A stretch of 64,000 nt of DNA. Origin: Sphingomonas sp. G-3-2-10 (GTDB lineage Bacteria; Pseudomonadota; Alphaproteobacteria; Sphingomonadales; Sphingomonadaceae). Position numbers and translations under genes: made by a program. Under the pieces are notes generated by a model. The model did not search any database. It was not told where the DNA came from and worked only from the letters and a program-made list of their open reading frames with translations. Position 1 is the stretch's first letter. Every line of letters starts with the position of its first letter. Shown piece after piece: positions 1 through 8,689 of this stretch. The stretch is from the NCBI RefSeq assembly GCF_012927115.1, contig NZ_JABBFY010000001.1, positions 1,178,001 through 1,242,000 on the forward strand. The letters are read 5' to 3'.

Positions 1-1
1 C

Positions 2-250
2 GACGCGCGGCGGCGGGCCCTGGATCTGGTGACGGAGGCCGCGCTCACCGATCGCTTCGTTCCGCGCACCTATCGCGGGCTGCCGCTGGGCGTCGTTGCG
101 GCGAACAATGATCACATGCTCATCGCCGCGCTTCGGGCACATGGCGCTGCCGGTCGGTTCGGATCGGCGCAAATCCCCTCGGGCAAAGGTCACGAACAGC
201 GCGACTTCCCGGACCTTTTGGCGGCGCTCGGCGAAACGGCCTTCGTGTGA
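2..250 (+). CDS. C-terminal fragment of an unrecognised protein
   Basis: The frame is already open at the left edge, reading DARRRALDLVTEAAL before a GTG at 29, and runs to TGA at 248-250. The gene therefore very probably begins outside the window and only about 82 C-terminal residues are visible. The segment is soluble and Ala/Leu/Arg-rich, with no membrane segment and no motif I can assign. It converges on the c-di-GMP gene, with 6 bases between the two stops. I do not recognise the family and propose no function. Confidence 0.6.
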   Translation, partial: DARRRALDLVTEAALTDRFVPRTYRGLPLGVVAANNDHMLIAALRAHGAAGRFGSAQIPSGKGHEQRDFPDLLAALGETAFV

Positions 251-256
251 AGGTCC

Positions 257-2503
257 TCAGACCATCCCGCCGCCTTCGATCGCGGCCTTCCATTCGGTGA
301 TGGTGTGGAACGCCGGCAGGCTGAGCTGTCCGTCCCCGGTCTTGGCGACCAGATTGTTCTTGGGATTGCTCGGATCGTAGGTCAGGCCGGCCGCCGCGAG
401 CACCGCGGGCGATACGCGGTGCCGGGTGCACAGGCCCCCGGTGCCGTCGTCGACCAGAGGCTGCTCGAATTCCACGCCCTGCTGATGGTTCATCGCGCGG
501 CGCACGGTCGCCACCGCCAGCTGGCCTTCGCCCAGATCGACCACGAACTGGGTCCCCTCGGGCACGTCGACGATCCCGTCGATCAGCGCGCCGGACGCCG
601 AGAAATTGCGGAGCACCGCCGCGTAATAGTGATTGTCATGGATCACGCCCACCTTGCGGAAGGTCGCGTGGCGGCTGTGGCGCTGCTTGGCCGGGCCGTT
701 CGGCTTGATCACCCATTTGCCGTCATGGATATAGCCGGTCAGTTCCTCGGCCGAGACGGCGCGGCTGTAGAGGAAGCCCTGGATATGGCTGACCTTCAGC
801 GCCTTCATCGTCTCGAGCTGGTCGAAGCTCTCGATGCCCTCGGCTGTGGTCTCCATGCCCAGCGCATTGGCCAGCGCGACGATCGCGGCGATGATCGCCT
901 GGTTGCGCGCGCCTTCCTCGGTGGTGCCGCGGACGAAGCTCTGGTCGATCTTGATCTTGTCGAACGGCGCGGTCTTCAGATAGCCGAGCGAGGAATAGCC
1001 GGTGCCGAAATCGTCGAGCGCCAGCCGCACGCCCAGCCGCTTCAGCGCGGCGAACCGCGCATCGGTCTCGAAACTGTCGCCCAGGAACACGCTTTCGGTG
1101 ATCTCGAGCTCCAGCCGCTCGGGGGGCAGCCCCGAATTGGCCAGCGCGCTGACTACGATCTGGGGCAGGTTCTCATTGGCGAACTGGATCGGCGAGACGT
1201 TCACCGCGACGCGCAGCTCGCCCGGCCATTTCGCGGCATCCATGCAGGCCTGCCGCAGCGTCCATTCGCCCAGCGCCGGGATCAGGTTCGCTTCCTCGGC
1301 GATCGGGATGAACACCGCCGGCGAAATGCGGCCGCGCTTGGGGTGGTTCCAGCGCATCAGCGCCTCGAACCCGCTGACCTCGTTGGTCGCGGCGTTCACC
1401 ACCGGCTGGTAATGGACTGCGATCTCGCCTCGCGACAGCGCGTCCATCAGATCCTGTTCCAGCTCGCGCCGCTCGTTCGCCGCCTTCAGGAATTCGGTCG
1501 AGAAGAAACGATATCCCCCGCCCCCGCCGCACTTGGCGTCGTACAGCGCCAGATCGACGTTGCGCATCACTTCCTCGCTGGTGCCGCCATCGAACGGCGT
1601 CACCGCGATGCCCACCGATGTGCCGACAAGGCAGCGGCTGCCATTGATCGAATAGGGTTGGGACAAGCCCTCGACGATCGCCGTGGCCAGCTCGCCCAGC
1701 GAGCCGCGGTCATGCGCATCCTGCAACAGGATCTGAAATTCATCGCCGCCGATCCGGCCGACCTTGTCGGCATCGCCCACGATCTTCACCAGCCGCGTCG
1801 CGACCTGCTTCAGCAGCGCGTCCCCCACGGCATGGCCCATCGAGTCGTTGATCGGCTTGAACCGGTCGAGATTGACCAGCATCACCGCGCACGGCCGGCG
1901 CTGGGCGCGCATCGCGCTCATGATGCCGTCCAGCTTGGCCGCCATGCGCACGCGGTTGGCCAGGCCAGTCAGCTGGTCGCTGGTCGCCAGCCTGCTGCTT
2001 TCCACCGCCGACTGATGCTGCGCGGTCACATCGACGCCGTGGCCCAGATAGCCTGCGAAATTCCCCTTGGCATCGGTCTGCGGATTGCCCGACAGCGACC
2101 AGCAGTGCTCGACGCCATCCATGTCGATCATCGCCAGCATATGCTCGAACTTCGCTCGCCGGATCAGCTGGAATGGCAGTGTGCGGCGGCGATCGGCATC
2201 GTCCGGCGACTTGAACAGCGACATCAGGTCGCGACCCAGCAGACCATCCGGACTTCCCGCCAGCTTCGCGGCGACCGGCTCGCTGGCATAAACGATTCGG
2301 CCTTCGGCATCGGTTTCCCAGAACCAGCCGAGCTCCATTTCCTCGTAATTGCTCAGCAACCGCGAATGCTGGTCCTTTACCGCTGCATCACGCCCGCCAG
2401 CGGACCAGGGGGCGCGGACGAACGGAAGCGCGCGGCGGCTTCCCGCTTCTGCCGTGCCGGGTTCCTTACCCGTAGAGGAAGCTCGACCCATTGCTTTGCG
2501 CAC
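257..2503 (-). CDS. PAS-GGDEF-EAL-PilZ cyclic-di-GMP signalling protein
   Basis: A 748-residue cytoplasmic protein without membrane segments. An N-terminal PAS domain lies around residues 55-160 (GWFWETDAEGRIVYAS). It is followed by a GGDEF diguanylate cyclase domain with intact RIGGDEF near residue 251, then an EAL phosphodiesterase domain with intact FEALMRW near 380 and DDFGTGYSSLGYLK near 515. A C-terminal PilZ-like domain starts around 600 and carries the NFSASG form of the (D/N)xSxxG motif; its upstream Arg cluster (RHSRHATFR) is a degenerate RxxxR. By family knowledge the protein could make, degrade and bind c-di-GMP, and both catalytic signatures look complete. The first start is GTG at 2503 with GGGA upstream; ATG at 2491 is an alternative. 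It is divergent from the glycine-zipper gene. Confidence 0.93.
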   Translation of the reverse strand: MRKAMGRASSTGKEPGTAEAGSRRALPFVRAPWSAGGRDAAVKDQHSRLLSNYEEMELGWFWETDAEGRIVYASEPVAAKLAGSPDGLLGRDLMSLFKSPDDADRRRTLPFQLIRRAKFEHMLAMIDMDGVEHCWSLSGNPQTDAKGNFAGYLGHGVDVTAQHQSAVESSRLATSDQLTGLANRVRMAAKLDGIMSAMRAQRRPCAVMLVNLDRFKPINDSMGHAVGDALLKQVATRLVKIVGDADKVGRIGGDEFQILLQDAHDRGSLGELATAIVEGLSQPYSINGSRCLVGTSVGIAVTPFDGGTSEEVMRNVDLALYDAKCGGGGGYRFFSTEFLKAANERRELEQDLMDALSRGEIAVHYQPVVNAATNEVSGFEALMRWNHPKRGRISPAVFIPIAEEANLIPALGEWTLRQACMDAAKWPGELRVAVNVSPIQFANENLPQIVVSALANSGLPPERLELEITESVFLGDSFETDARFAALKRLGVRLALDDFGTGYSSLGYLKTAPFDKIKIDQSFVRGTTEEGARNQAIIAAIVALANALGMETTAEGIESFDQLETMKALKVSHIQGFLYSRAVSAEELTGYIHDGKWVIKPNGPAKQRHSRHATFRKVGVIHDNHYYAAVLRNFSASGALIDGIVDVPEGTQFVVDLGEGQLAVATVRRAMNHQQGVEFEQPLVDDGTGGLCTRHRVSPAVLAAAGLTYDPSNPKNNLVAKTGDGQLSLPAFHTITEWKAAIEGGGMV

Positions 2504-2670
2504 CCGTGTTCCCGCGATTTTTGCGGTGACCGACCCTGTTACGGCGGCGATCCTTTAGGTTTGGTGAAATCACCGGCGGCGCTGCCGCGAACAATCATCA
2601 CAGCACCGGAACGAACGTCGCACCTCAACCGTATTCCAGGGGGCGCAAGCCGCCACACGAGAGGATAATC

Positions 2671-3270
2671 ATGAAGACCATCACCACCTTCGCCGCACTC
2701 GCTGCGACCTGTCTCGCCGTCTCCACGCCGGCGATGGCCCAGCGCGCGCCGGCCCCGAACGATCGCTACGGCACGCCGCAGCAGGAAGAGGCCCGCTTCG
2801 ACGCCGCGCAGCGCCGCTTCGCGAGCGAGCTCAACCTGTATCAGCAGGCGTTCGATCGCTATCAGGCGGTGCGCCGCGATCCCCGCTACAATCCGCCCCG
2901 CGGCAACGATCCGCGCTATAACGATCCGCGTGGCAGCTATGACCGCGACGATCGCTGGGACCAGCGCGACGAGGGCGATTACGATCCCGTCCAATATTAT
3001 CGCGACAGCCCGCGCTATCAGGAGCGCGTCCTGACCGCCGACGAGCGCGTCTATCGCGGGCGCGACGGCCGCTATTACTGCAAGCGCAGCGACGGCACGA
3101 CCGGCCTGATCGTCGGCGCGGTGGCGGGCGGCGTGCTCGGCAACCTGATCGATGGCGGCCATTCGCGCACTGCGGGGACCCTGCTCGGCGCAGTGGTCGG
3201 CGCCGTCGCGGGCTCGGCGATCGAGCGCAACGCGAACAATCAGCAGAACCAGCAGATCCGCTGTCGCTGA
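2671..3270 (+). CDS. Exported glycine-zipper 2TM-domain protein
   Basis: A 199-residue protein preceded by GAGAGGA. It has a clear Sec signal peptide (MKTITTFAALAATCLAVSTP, cleavage after AMAQ). The middle (about residues 30-115) is rich in Tyr, Asp, Arg and Pro with repeated PRYN/DPR units and is probably disordered. Near the C-terminus are two Gly/Ala-rich hydrophobic stretches (GLIVGAVAGGVLGNLIDGG and TLLGAVVGAVAGSAIE) typical of the glycine-zipper 2TM family found in outer-membrane or envelope proteins. It likely resides in the envelope; its precise role is unknown. Two Cys residues (YYCKR and the C-terminal RCR) could form a disulfide. Confidence 0.85.
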   Translation: MKTITTFAALAATCLAVSTPAMAQRAPAPNDRYGTPQQEEARFDAAQRRFASELNLYQQAFDRYQAVRRDPRYNPPRGNDPRYNDPRGSYDRDDRWDQRDEGDYDPVQYYRDSPRYQERVLTADERVYRGRDGRYYCKRSDGTTGLIVGAVAGGVLGNLIDGGHSRTAGTLLGAVVGAVAGSAIERNANNQQNQQIRCR

Positions 3271-3347
3271 GGGATTGGGGGCGCTGCCGCAGGGCGGCGC
3301 CCCGCCCGGATTGACGGCCCGGAGCGGTCGCGGCATCGCTGGTGCCG

Positions 3348-4496
3348 ATGACCAGCTTCGAAGCCCTTACCCAGTCCGGCGTTCAAGCCTATCGCGCGGG
3401 TCGCGGTGCCGAAGCGCGCAGCCTGTTCGAACAGGCGCTGGCGCTGGACCCGCCGCCCGGCGCGCGCCGCCCGTGGATCATGCTGGCCCAGGCCTGCCGG
3501 CAGACCGGCGATGCGCCCGCCGAAATCGCCGCGCTGGAAAACGCGCTGCGCGACGAACCGCGCAGCCTTCCCGCGCTTCTCCTGCTGGGCGACCGCAAGC
3601 GCCTCGACGGCGACGATCGTGCCGCGACCGACTTCTTCCAGACAGCGCTTGCCTTGGCCGCGAACCAGCCCCCGGCCCCGGCGCTGGCCGCCTTGATCGA
3701 CACGGCGCGGCGCTTCATGGCCGATGCTGGAAAGCGGTTCGAGAGCCATCTGACCGCCGGCCTCGCGGATGGTTTCGGCGGTACCCGAATGCAGGCCGCG
3801 ATCGACCTGCTGCTAGGCCGCACCCAGCTCTATCTCCAGCAGCCCTCGATGTTCTATTTCCCCGGGCTGCCCCAGCGGCAATTCTATGAGCGCGACGAGT
3901 TCCCGTGGCTCGCCGAACTCGAGGCCCAGGCCCCGGCGATCCGCGCTGAGCTCGAAGCGGTGCTGGCGGGTCCGCAAGGCTTTCAACCCTATATCGAAAC
4001 ACCGGAGGGACGCCCGCCGCCCTCGCACAGCCTGCTCGACAATCCCGACTGGAGCGCCTTCTTCCTGTGGAAGGACGGTGCGATCGTCGAGGAGAATGCG
4101 GCGCGCTGTCCGGTGACAATGGCCGCGCTGGCAAAGACGCCCCGGCCGATGATCGAGGGCTGGTCGCCGATGGGCCTGTTCTCGGTCCTCCGCCCGGGCA
4201 CCCATATCCAGCCGCACAACGGGGTGCTCAACACCCGCCTGATCTGCCACCTGCCGCTGATCGTCCCGCCCGGCTGCGGCTTCCGCGTCGGCAACGAGAC
4301 CCGCGAGTGGGAAGAGGGCAAGACGCTGATCTTCGACGACAGCTTCGAGCATGAGGCATGGAATCGCGGACAATCGACGCGCGTCGTGCTGCTGTTCGAG
4401 ATCTGGCGGCCGGAAATCACGCCCGAGGAGCAGGCGGCGCTATCGCAGGTGTTCGAACTGATCGGCGAATATCAGGGAACGCCCGATTTCGCCTGA
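3348..4496 (+). CDS. TPR / aspartyl-asparaginyl beta-hydroxylase family protein
   Basis: A 382-residue protein. The N-terminal half (about 1-130) is helical and TPR-like (YRAGRGAEARSLFEQALAL). The C-terminal half carries the Asp/Asn beta-hydroxylase fold of Fe(II)/2-oxoglutarate dioxygenases: HIQPHNGVLNTRLICHLPL supplies a metal-ligand His and an Arg, and FDDSFEHEAWN supplies the second His. Family members hydroxylate Asp/Asn side chains or lipid A; the substrate here cannot be inferred. ATG at 3348 was chosen, with an in-frame GTG two codons earlier, and neither has a strong ribosome site. HapK follows 24 bases downstream in the same direction, so co-transcription is plausible. Confidence 0.85.
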   Translation: MTSFEALTQSGVQAYRAGRGAEARSLFEQALALDPPPGARRPWIMLAQACRQTGDAPAEIAALENALRDEPRSLPALLLLGDRKRLDGDDRAATDFFQTALALAANQPPAPALAALIDTARRFMADAGKRFESHLTAGLADGFGGTRMQAAIDLLLGRTQLYLQQPSMFYFPGLPQRQFYERDEFPWLAELEAQAPAIRAELEAVLAGPQGFQPYIETPEGRPPPSHSLLDNPDWSAFFLWKDGAIVEENAARCPVTMAALAKTPRPMIEGWSPMGLFSVLRPGTHIQPHNGVLNTRLICHLPLIVPPGCGFRVGNETREWEEGKTLIFDDSFEHEAWNRGQSTRVVLLFEIWRPEITPEEQAALSQVFELIGEYQGTPDFA

Positions 4497-4520
4497 ACCA
4501 ACCGAGGAGGAGAGACGATC

Positions 4521-4835
4521 ATGGCCAAGGTGATCCTGCACTACCGGCTGAAGCCCGGCACCACGCACGACGAGTTCGAAGCCTGGGTGCGCTCCACCGA
4601 CTATCCGACGATGCGCGGGATCTCGCGGGTGGCCAGCTTCTCCAATCACCGCGTTCGCGGGCTGCTGATGGGCGAAGGCGATCCAGGGATGGACTATATC
4701 GAGATCTTCGACATCCCCGACCTCGACGGCTTCACGTCGCAGGACATGCCCGGCGCGGTCGTTCAGGGGATCATGGGCGATTTCGCCGCACGGGTCGAAA
4801 ACCCGGTCTTCATCGTCGCCGACGAAATCGTCTAG
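4521..4835 (+). CDS. REDY-like HapK family protein (dimeric alpha/beta barrel)
   Basis: A 104-residue protein with a strong GAGGAGGAGAG ribosome site before ATG. The pattern (MAKVILHYRLKPGTTHDEFE, then DYIEIFDIPDLDGF) fits the ferredoxin-like dimeric alpha/beta barrel proteins annotated in sphingomonads as REDY-like HapK, named for a prodigiosin-cluster relative. No prodigiosin genes are nearby, so a pigment role is not supported. It follows the hydroxylase gene by 24 bases. Its TAG interlocks with the stop of the next, convergent gene in a shared CTAG. Confidence 0.8.
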   Translation: MAKVILHYRLKPGTTHDEFEAWVRSTDYPTMRGISRVASFSNHRVRGLLMGEGDPGMDYIEIFDIPDLDGFTSQDMPGAVVQGIMGDFAARVENPVFIVADEIV

Positions 4836-5215
4836 GCGTCGGCGCCCTCGGGCTCGACCTTCATCATGGTCACGCCCTGATATTTTTCGGCGTCGGGTTC
4901 AAAGATCGGATTGATCTCGAACCCGCGTTCGACGAGCTTCACTTCACTGAGCCCGTCGGCCTTGAACGTTCCCAGCTTGACTTCGCGCGGCAGCATCCCC
5001 TCGAGCGAGACCGTGATCGCGTCCATGTAGAGCGAGTCACGACGGGTGTAGAGGATGTGCGGCGCGAGGATCATGCGCTTGCGGTTATAGGTCACCGAGA
5101 CACAACGACGGGTCACCAGCGCCTCGAACAAGGTCATGGTCGGGTTTGCCGCCACTTCGGGCTGCGACTGCTCGGTCGTCGAATTCATGGCTCCATGATA
5201 GGGATTATGTTGCAT
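4832..5215 (-). CDS. Small protein with a WYL-like beta domain
   Basis: A 127-residue protein without signal or membrane segments. The core (about residues 28-105: EALVTRRCVSVTYNRKRMILAP, HILYTRRDSLYMDAITV, REVKLGTFKADGL) has the beta pattern and basic/aromatic spacing of WYL domains, which bind ligands or nucleic acids in many bacterial regulators. No helix-turn-helix is fused to it. The start is uncertain: ATG at 5215 or ATG at 5188, neither with a good ribosome site. It is convergent with hapK, sharing a four-base stop overlap. The WYL assignment rests on pattern only. Confidence 0.65.
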   Translation of the reverse strand: MQHNPYHGAMNSTTEQSQPEVAANPTMTLFEALVTRRCVSVTYNRKRMILAPHILYTRRDSLYMDAITVSLEGMLPREVKLGTFKADGLSEVKLVERGFEINPIFEPDAEKYQGVTMMKVEPEGADA

Positions 5216-5275
5216 CGCAGCAAGAAGCGTTGATGGTTATCCCCTAAAATTATCGTGGCTCGCCACGATCAGGCA

Positions 5276-5353
5276 TCAATGCCAGAAGATCAGCAACAGG
5301 ATGATAATCGGCAGCGGAATTCCGATGAGCCACAACAAGATGCCCTTGCCCAT
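5276..5353 (-). CDS. 25-residue single-span membrane microprotein
   Basis: The reading frame MGKGILLWLIGIPLPIIILL followed by LIFWH encodes one hydrophobic helix with a basic N-terminus. AGGAG (plus-strand ctcct at 5362-5366) lies 8 bases upstream of the ATG at 5353, whereas the ATG two codons earlier would sit only 2 bases from it; this decides the start. Longer in-frame readings extend upstream into the MFS gene and have no supporting features. It is probably a small inner-membrane protein, possibly stress related, but no function can be assigned. Confidence 0.6.
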   Translation of the reverse strand: MGKGILLWLIGIPLPIIILLLIFWH

Positions 5354-5441
5354 TACCATCACTCCTAAGAAACTGATTTCGTTGGCGTAAGAACCCGCTC
5401 GCCTAGCCGAAGGTTCCGCGCCAGCCACGAAGGTCGAATCA

Positions 5442-6836
5442 ATGTCCGATGGATTGCCCCAGCCCCGCCGCCTCGTCGCCATCGCGGCGATCTCGTTCGG
5501 CACAGCGCTGGTGGTGATCGACAGCGCGATCGCCACGGTCGCCCTGCCGACGATCGCGCGCGATCTTCAGGTCGAGCCGTCGGCAGCCGTTGCGGTGGTC
5601 ACGGTGTACCAGCTGGTGCTGGTGATGCTCCTGCTTCCCATGTCGGGACTGGGCGACCGGATCGGGTTGCGGCGGCTCTACCAGCTCGGTCAGATCGTCT
5701 TCACCATCGCCACATTGCTCTGCTTCTTCGCGAAGAGCCTCCCCTTCCTCCTGCTGGTGCGCGGCGTGCAGGCGGCGGGCGCGGCGGCGGTGCTCAGCGT
5801 ATCGGTGGCGCTGCTCCGGCGCATCTATCCCAAGGCGCATCTGGGGCGCGGCATGGGGATCAACTCGGTCGTCGTCTCCAGCTTCACCGCGCTGGCGCCC
5901 ACGCTGGGCGGGATCATCCTCGCATTCGGGCCGTGGCCGTGGGTGTTCGCCTGCGCCCTGCCCTTTGCGGTGATCAGCTTGCTGCTCGGCCGCGCCTTGC
6001 CCGATCCGCCGGGCCGGAGCGAACCCTATGACGTACTCGGCGCGGTGCTGTGCGCGGCAATGTTTGGGCTGATCATCGGCGGGCTGGAGAGCGGCGTGCA
6101 TGGCGACAGCCCGGTGGTTAGCGCCGCGATCGTGCTCGCCGGCGTGTTCATCGGCGTGCTGTTCGTCCAGCGCGAGCGGCACGAGACGGTGCCGATCCTC
6201 CCGATCGATCTGCTCGGTCGTCCCGTAATCTCCCTGTCAGTAATCGGGGCGTTTACGGCGTTCGTCGCCAGCATGACGCTGTTGCTCTCGCTCCCCTTCC
6301 GCCTTCAGCATGACTTCGGCTTCTCGCCGACCGAAGTGGGCGCGGCAATCGCACCGTGGCCGCTCACTACCCTGTTCGTCGCGCCGATGGCCGGCTGGCT
6401 GTCCGATCGCTATCCGGCGGGGATCATGGGAGGTGTCGGCATGACGCTGGCGATTTCCGGGCTCGTCTCGATGGCGTTCCTGCCAGCCGATCCGGGCTGG
6501 ATCGACCTGGCGTGGCGCATGTCGCTGACCGGCGCGGGGTTCGGCATCTTCCTGTCGCCCAATGCGCGTCTCATCATCGGGTCAGCGCCCATCGACCGCG
6601 CCGCGGCGGCCGGCGGCCTCATCTCCACCACCCGCATGGTGGGGCAGACGATCGGCGCGACGCTGGTAGCCGCACTGCTCGCCTTCGGGATCGGCGACGG
6701 CATGACTCCACCGTTGATCGCCGCGGGTCTCGCGCTGATCGCGGGCCTGTGCAGCGTGGCTCGCCTCCGCCCCTCGCTTCGCAATCCAGCGAAAGAGGAA
6801 GCGGAGGAAGTCCAGCCCGCCCAGCAGGTGCGCTAG
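5442..6836 (+). CDS. MFS multidrug transporter, DHA2-like
   Basis: A 464-residue polytopic membrane protein with about 14 hydrophobic segments. Diagnostic features are an acidic residue in TM1 followed by the ATVALP motif (VVIDSAIATVALPTIARDL), GLGDRIGLRRLYQLG as the cytoplasmic loop 2-3 motif, and LAPTLGGII. These fit drug:H+ antiporters of the QacA/EmrB (DHA2) type at the inner membrane; the substrate is unknown. There is no EmrA partner beside it, so it probably acts alone. It converges on the DUF885 gene with a shared CTAG. Confidence 0.9.
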   Translation: MSDGLPQPRRLVAIAAISFGTALVVIDSAIATVALPTIARDLQVEPSAAVAVVTVYQLVLVMLLLPMSGLGDRIGLRRLYQLGQIVFTIATLLCFFAKSLPFLLLVRGVQAAGAAAVLSVSVALLRRIYPKAHLGRGMGINSVVVSSFTALAPTLGGIILAFGPWPWVFACALPFAVISLLLGRALPDPPGRSEPYDVLGAVLCAAMFGLIIGGLESGVHGDSPVVSAAIVLAGVFIGVLFVQRERHETVPILPIDLLGRPVISLSVIGAFTAFVASMTLLLSLPFRLQHDFGFSPTEVGAAIAPWPLTTLFVAPMAGWLSDRYPAGIMGGVGMTLAISGLVSMAFLPADPGWIDLAWRMSLTGAGFGIFLSPNARLIIGSAPIDRAAAAGGLISTTRMVGQTIGATLVAALLAFGIGDGMTPPLIAAGLALIAGLCSVARLRPSLRNPAKEEAEEVQPAQQVR

Positions 6837-8566
6837 AACACCGCCTTCGGCGCATCCTCGCCCATCATCGCGCGGCGGACGAGCGGGATCGGCGGGCCGC
6901 CATAGCCGAGGAACTGATCGTGGAACGCCTTCCACGCCTTTCGCCCGCCATGCTTGGCGGTCCAGTCCTCGCGCAGCCGCCGGATCATCAGCTTGCCCAG
7001 CGTGTAATTGAGATAGGCCGGGTCATAGGTGCCCCGCGCCGCCTGTTGCCGGGCGTTGCCGGCGTCCTGATAGCATTGCTCGCGGAAGATCGTCTCCGAC
7101 TGTTCCTGCGTCATCTTGCCCGAATGCAGCCCGATCGCCGAAAGATAGCGGCAGTTGCGCAGCAGCGCGTTGGAAAGCTGGCCGATATGCGTCGCGGAAT
7201 CACCATTCCGCAGCCCGGCTTCCCACATCATCTCCTCGGTATAATGCGCCCAGCCCTCGGCAAAGGCATAGCCGACGAACAGCCGCCCGAAGAGCGATTT
7301 CGACCGGTTGGAGTGGAGGAACTGGAGGAAATGCCCCGGCATGATCTCGTGCACGGTGGTGAACAGCAGATCGTCTTCGCCGGGGATGTACGCGGCCTGC
7401 TCCTGCGCGCTCCACTTCGGATCGGGCGGCGAGATGTAATAGATCGACGGAATGCCCTTCTCGAAGGGACCCGGCACATCGATATAGGCCGCGTTCTGCC
7501 GGTTATAGGGCGGGCTCTCGCGCACCAGCGCCTGTTCGGTGCCGGGGATCGTCACCAGATCATGCTTGATCACGAAATCGCGCAGTTCTGGAATCTGCGC
7601 GGTCGCGGCCGTTACCGGGCCGCCCTCGGGCTTCTCCGAGTTCATCTTCGCCATGCAGCCCGGAATGTCCGCGCCCGGCGCATATTTAGCGCATTCGGCA
7701 ATCAGCGCATCCCGGTTGCGCTTCAGGTCCGCTTCGCCCGCTGCCGTCAGCTGATCGAGCGGCATGTCTACCGCTTCGGTCGTCTTGAGCATCCGCGCGA
7801 AACGGTCCGCGCCGAGCCCATAATCCTGCGTCGCGGTCGGCTCTAGCGTCTTCAGCCACGCATCAAGCTCGCGCATCGCCTTGCTGGCGCCCGCACCCGC
7901 TTCCTTCAGCGCACTTTGCAGCGCCGGGTCCTTCACCGCCGCGAAGGCTGCGACGGCATCGCCCGAATAATAATCCGCGAAGCCGCCGAACGCCGAACGG
8001 CCAAACTTGATGAAGCTCGCCGGCATCGGCGACTTGAGGTTCGCGCGGATGTTCTTCGCCGCCTCCGGTACACCCTGCAGGAAGGCGGTCATCGCCTTGA
8101 TGCGCACCTCGGGTGCGGCATATTCGCGCGACACATAGGTGTTCGGATCGAGCCCGCCGCCGACATAAAAGGCCGGATTGGTGTGCGGCTGGTCCGCATC
8201 CTCCAGCCAGAACAGCTGCCCCTCTGCCACCTGCACCACATAATCGCGTTCAAACGCATCGTCGCCGGTCAAGCCGGTGAACGCCTTGGCCTGCTGGATC
8301 GTCGAGCGGAGAAAATCACCCTTGGCCTTCAGCCCGGCCGGGCTCCAGTCGGGCAGCTTGCCGTCGAAATCGTGACGGCCCTGATAGACCGCGAACGACG
8401 GATCGAGCGCGAACCATTTCTCGATCGTTCCGTCGCGGAACTTGGGCCAGTCCGCCGCGACCGGCGCCGCGACATCCGCCGCCGCAACGCTGTTGTTCCC
8501 ATTGTCCGCGCTCGTGCACGCCGCCAGCGCAAGGCACGCCGCGCCAACCAGAAATCCGACTCGCAT
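6833..8566 (-). CDS. DUF885 family metallopeptidase-like lipoprotein
   Basis: A 577-residue protein counted from ATG at 8566, chosen because MRVGFLVGAACLALAAC is a clean lipoprotein signal with lipobox LAAC; a longer in-frame reading upstream has none. The DUF885 signatures are TVHEIMPGHFLQFLH (HExxPGHxxQ) and FAEGWAHYTEEMMWEAGL, the presumed zinc site of a gluzincin-like peptidase. The length is close to the family norm of about 550-600. It is expected to be anchored in the envelope and to hydrolyse peptides. It is divergent from the next MFS gene across 123 bases. Confidence 0.9.
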   Translation of the reverse strand: MRVGFLVGAACLALAACTSADNGNNSVAAADVAAPVAADWPKFRDGTIEKWFALDPSFAVYQGRHDFDGKLPDWSPAGLKAKGDFLRSTIQQAKAFTGLTGDDAFERDYVVQVAEGQLFWLEDADQPHTNPAFYVGGGLDPNTYVSREYAAPEVRIKAMTAFLQGVPEAAKNIRANLKSPMPASFIKFGRSAFGGFADYYSGDAVAAFAAVKDPALQSALKEAGAGASKAMRELDAWLKTLEPTATQDYGLGADRFARMLKTTEAVDMPLDQLTAAGEADLKRNRDALIAECAKYAPGADIPGCMAKMNSEKPEGGPVTAATAQIPELRDFVIKHDLVTIPGTEQALVRESPPYNRQNAAYIDVPGPFEKGIPSIYYISPPDPKWSAQEQAAYIPGEDDLLFTTVHEIMPGHFLQFLHSNRSKSLFGRLFVGYAFAEGWAHYTEEMMWEAGLRNGDSATHIGQLSNALLRNCRYLSAIGLHSGKMTQEQSETIFREQCYQDAGNARQQAARGTYDPAYLNYTLGKLMIRRLREDWTAKHGGRKAWKAFHDQFLGYGGPPIPLVRRAMMGEDAPKAVF

Positions 8567-8689
8567 CCTCGCTCTCCGCAAATCACTGGCGTCATGCTGG
8601 CACCGGACACCGCCGCGCGAAAGGCCAAGTTGGCATTCCAGCACAATCGCTCGTTGCGGTTCCGTTGCGGAAGCGCCTAGAGGCAGCGC

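Noticed and set aside
305..2668. 787-codon plus-strand open frame opposite the GGDEF-EAL-PilZ gene
   Set aside because: Arg/His/Ala-rich shadow of a high-GC gene. The minus strand encodes clear GGDEF, EAL and PilZ-like domains.
4521..4835. Prodigiosin-type pigment locus suggested by the HapK name
   Set aside because: No condensing, bipyrrole or monopyrrole enzyme genes are nearby; only the family name points there.
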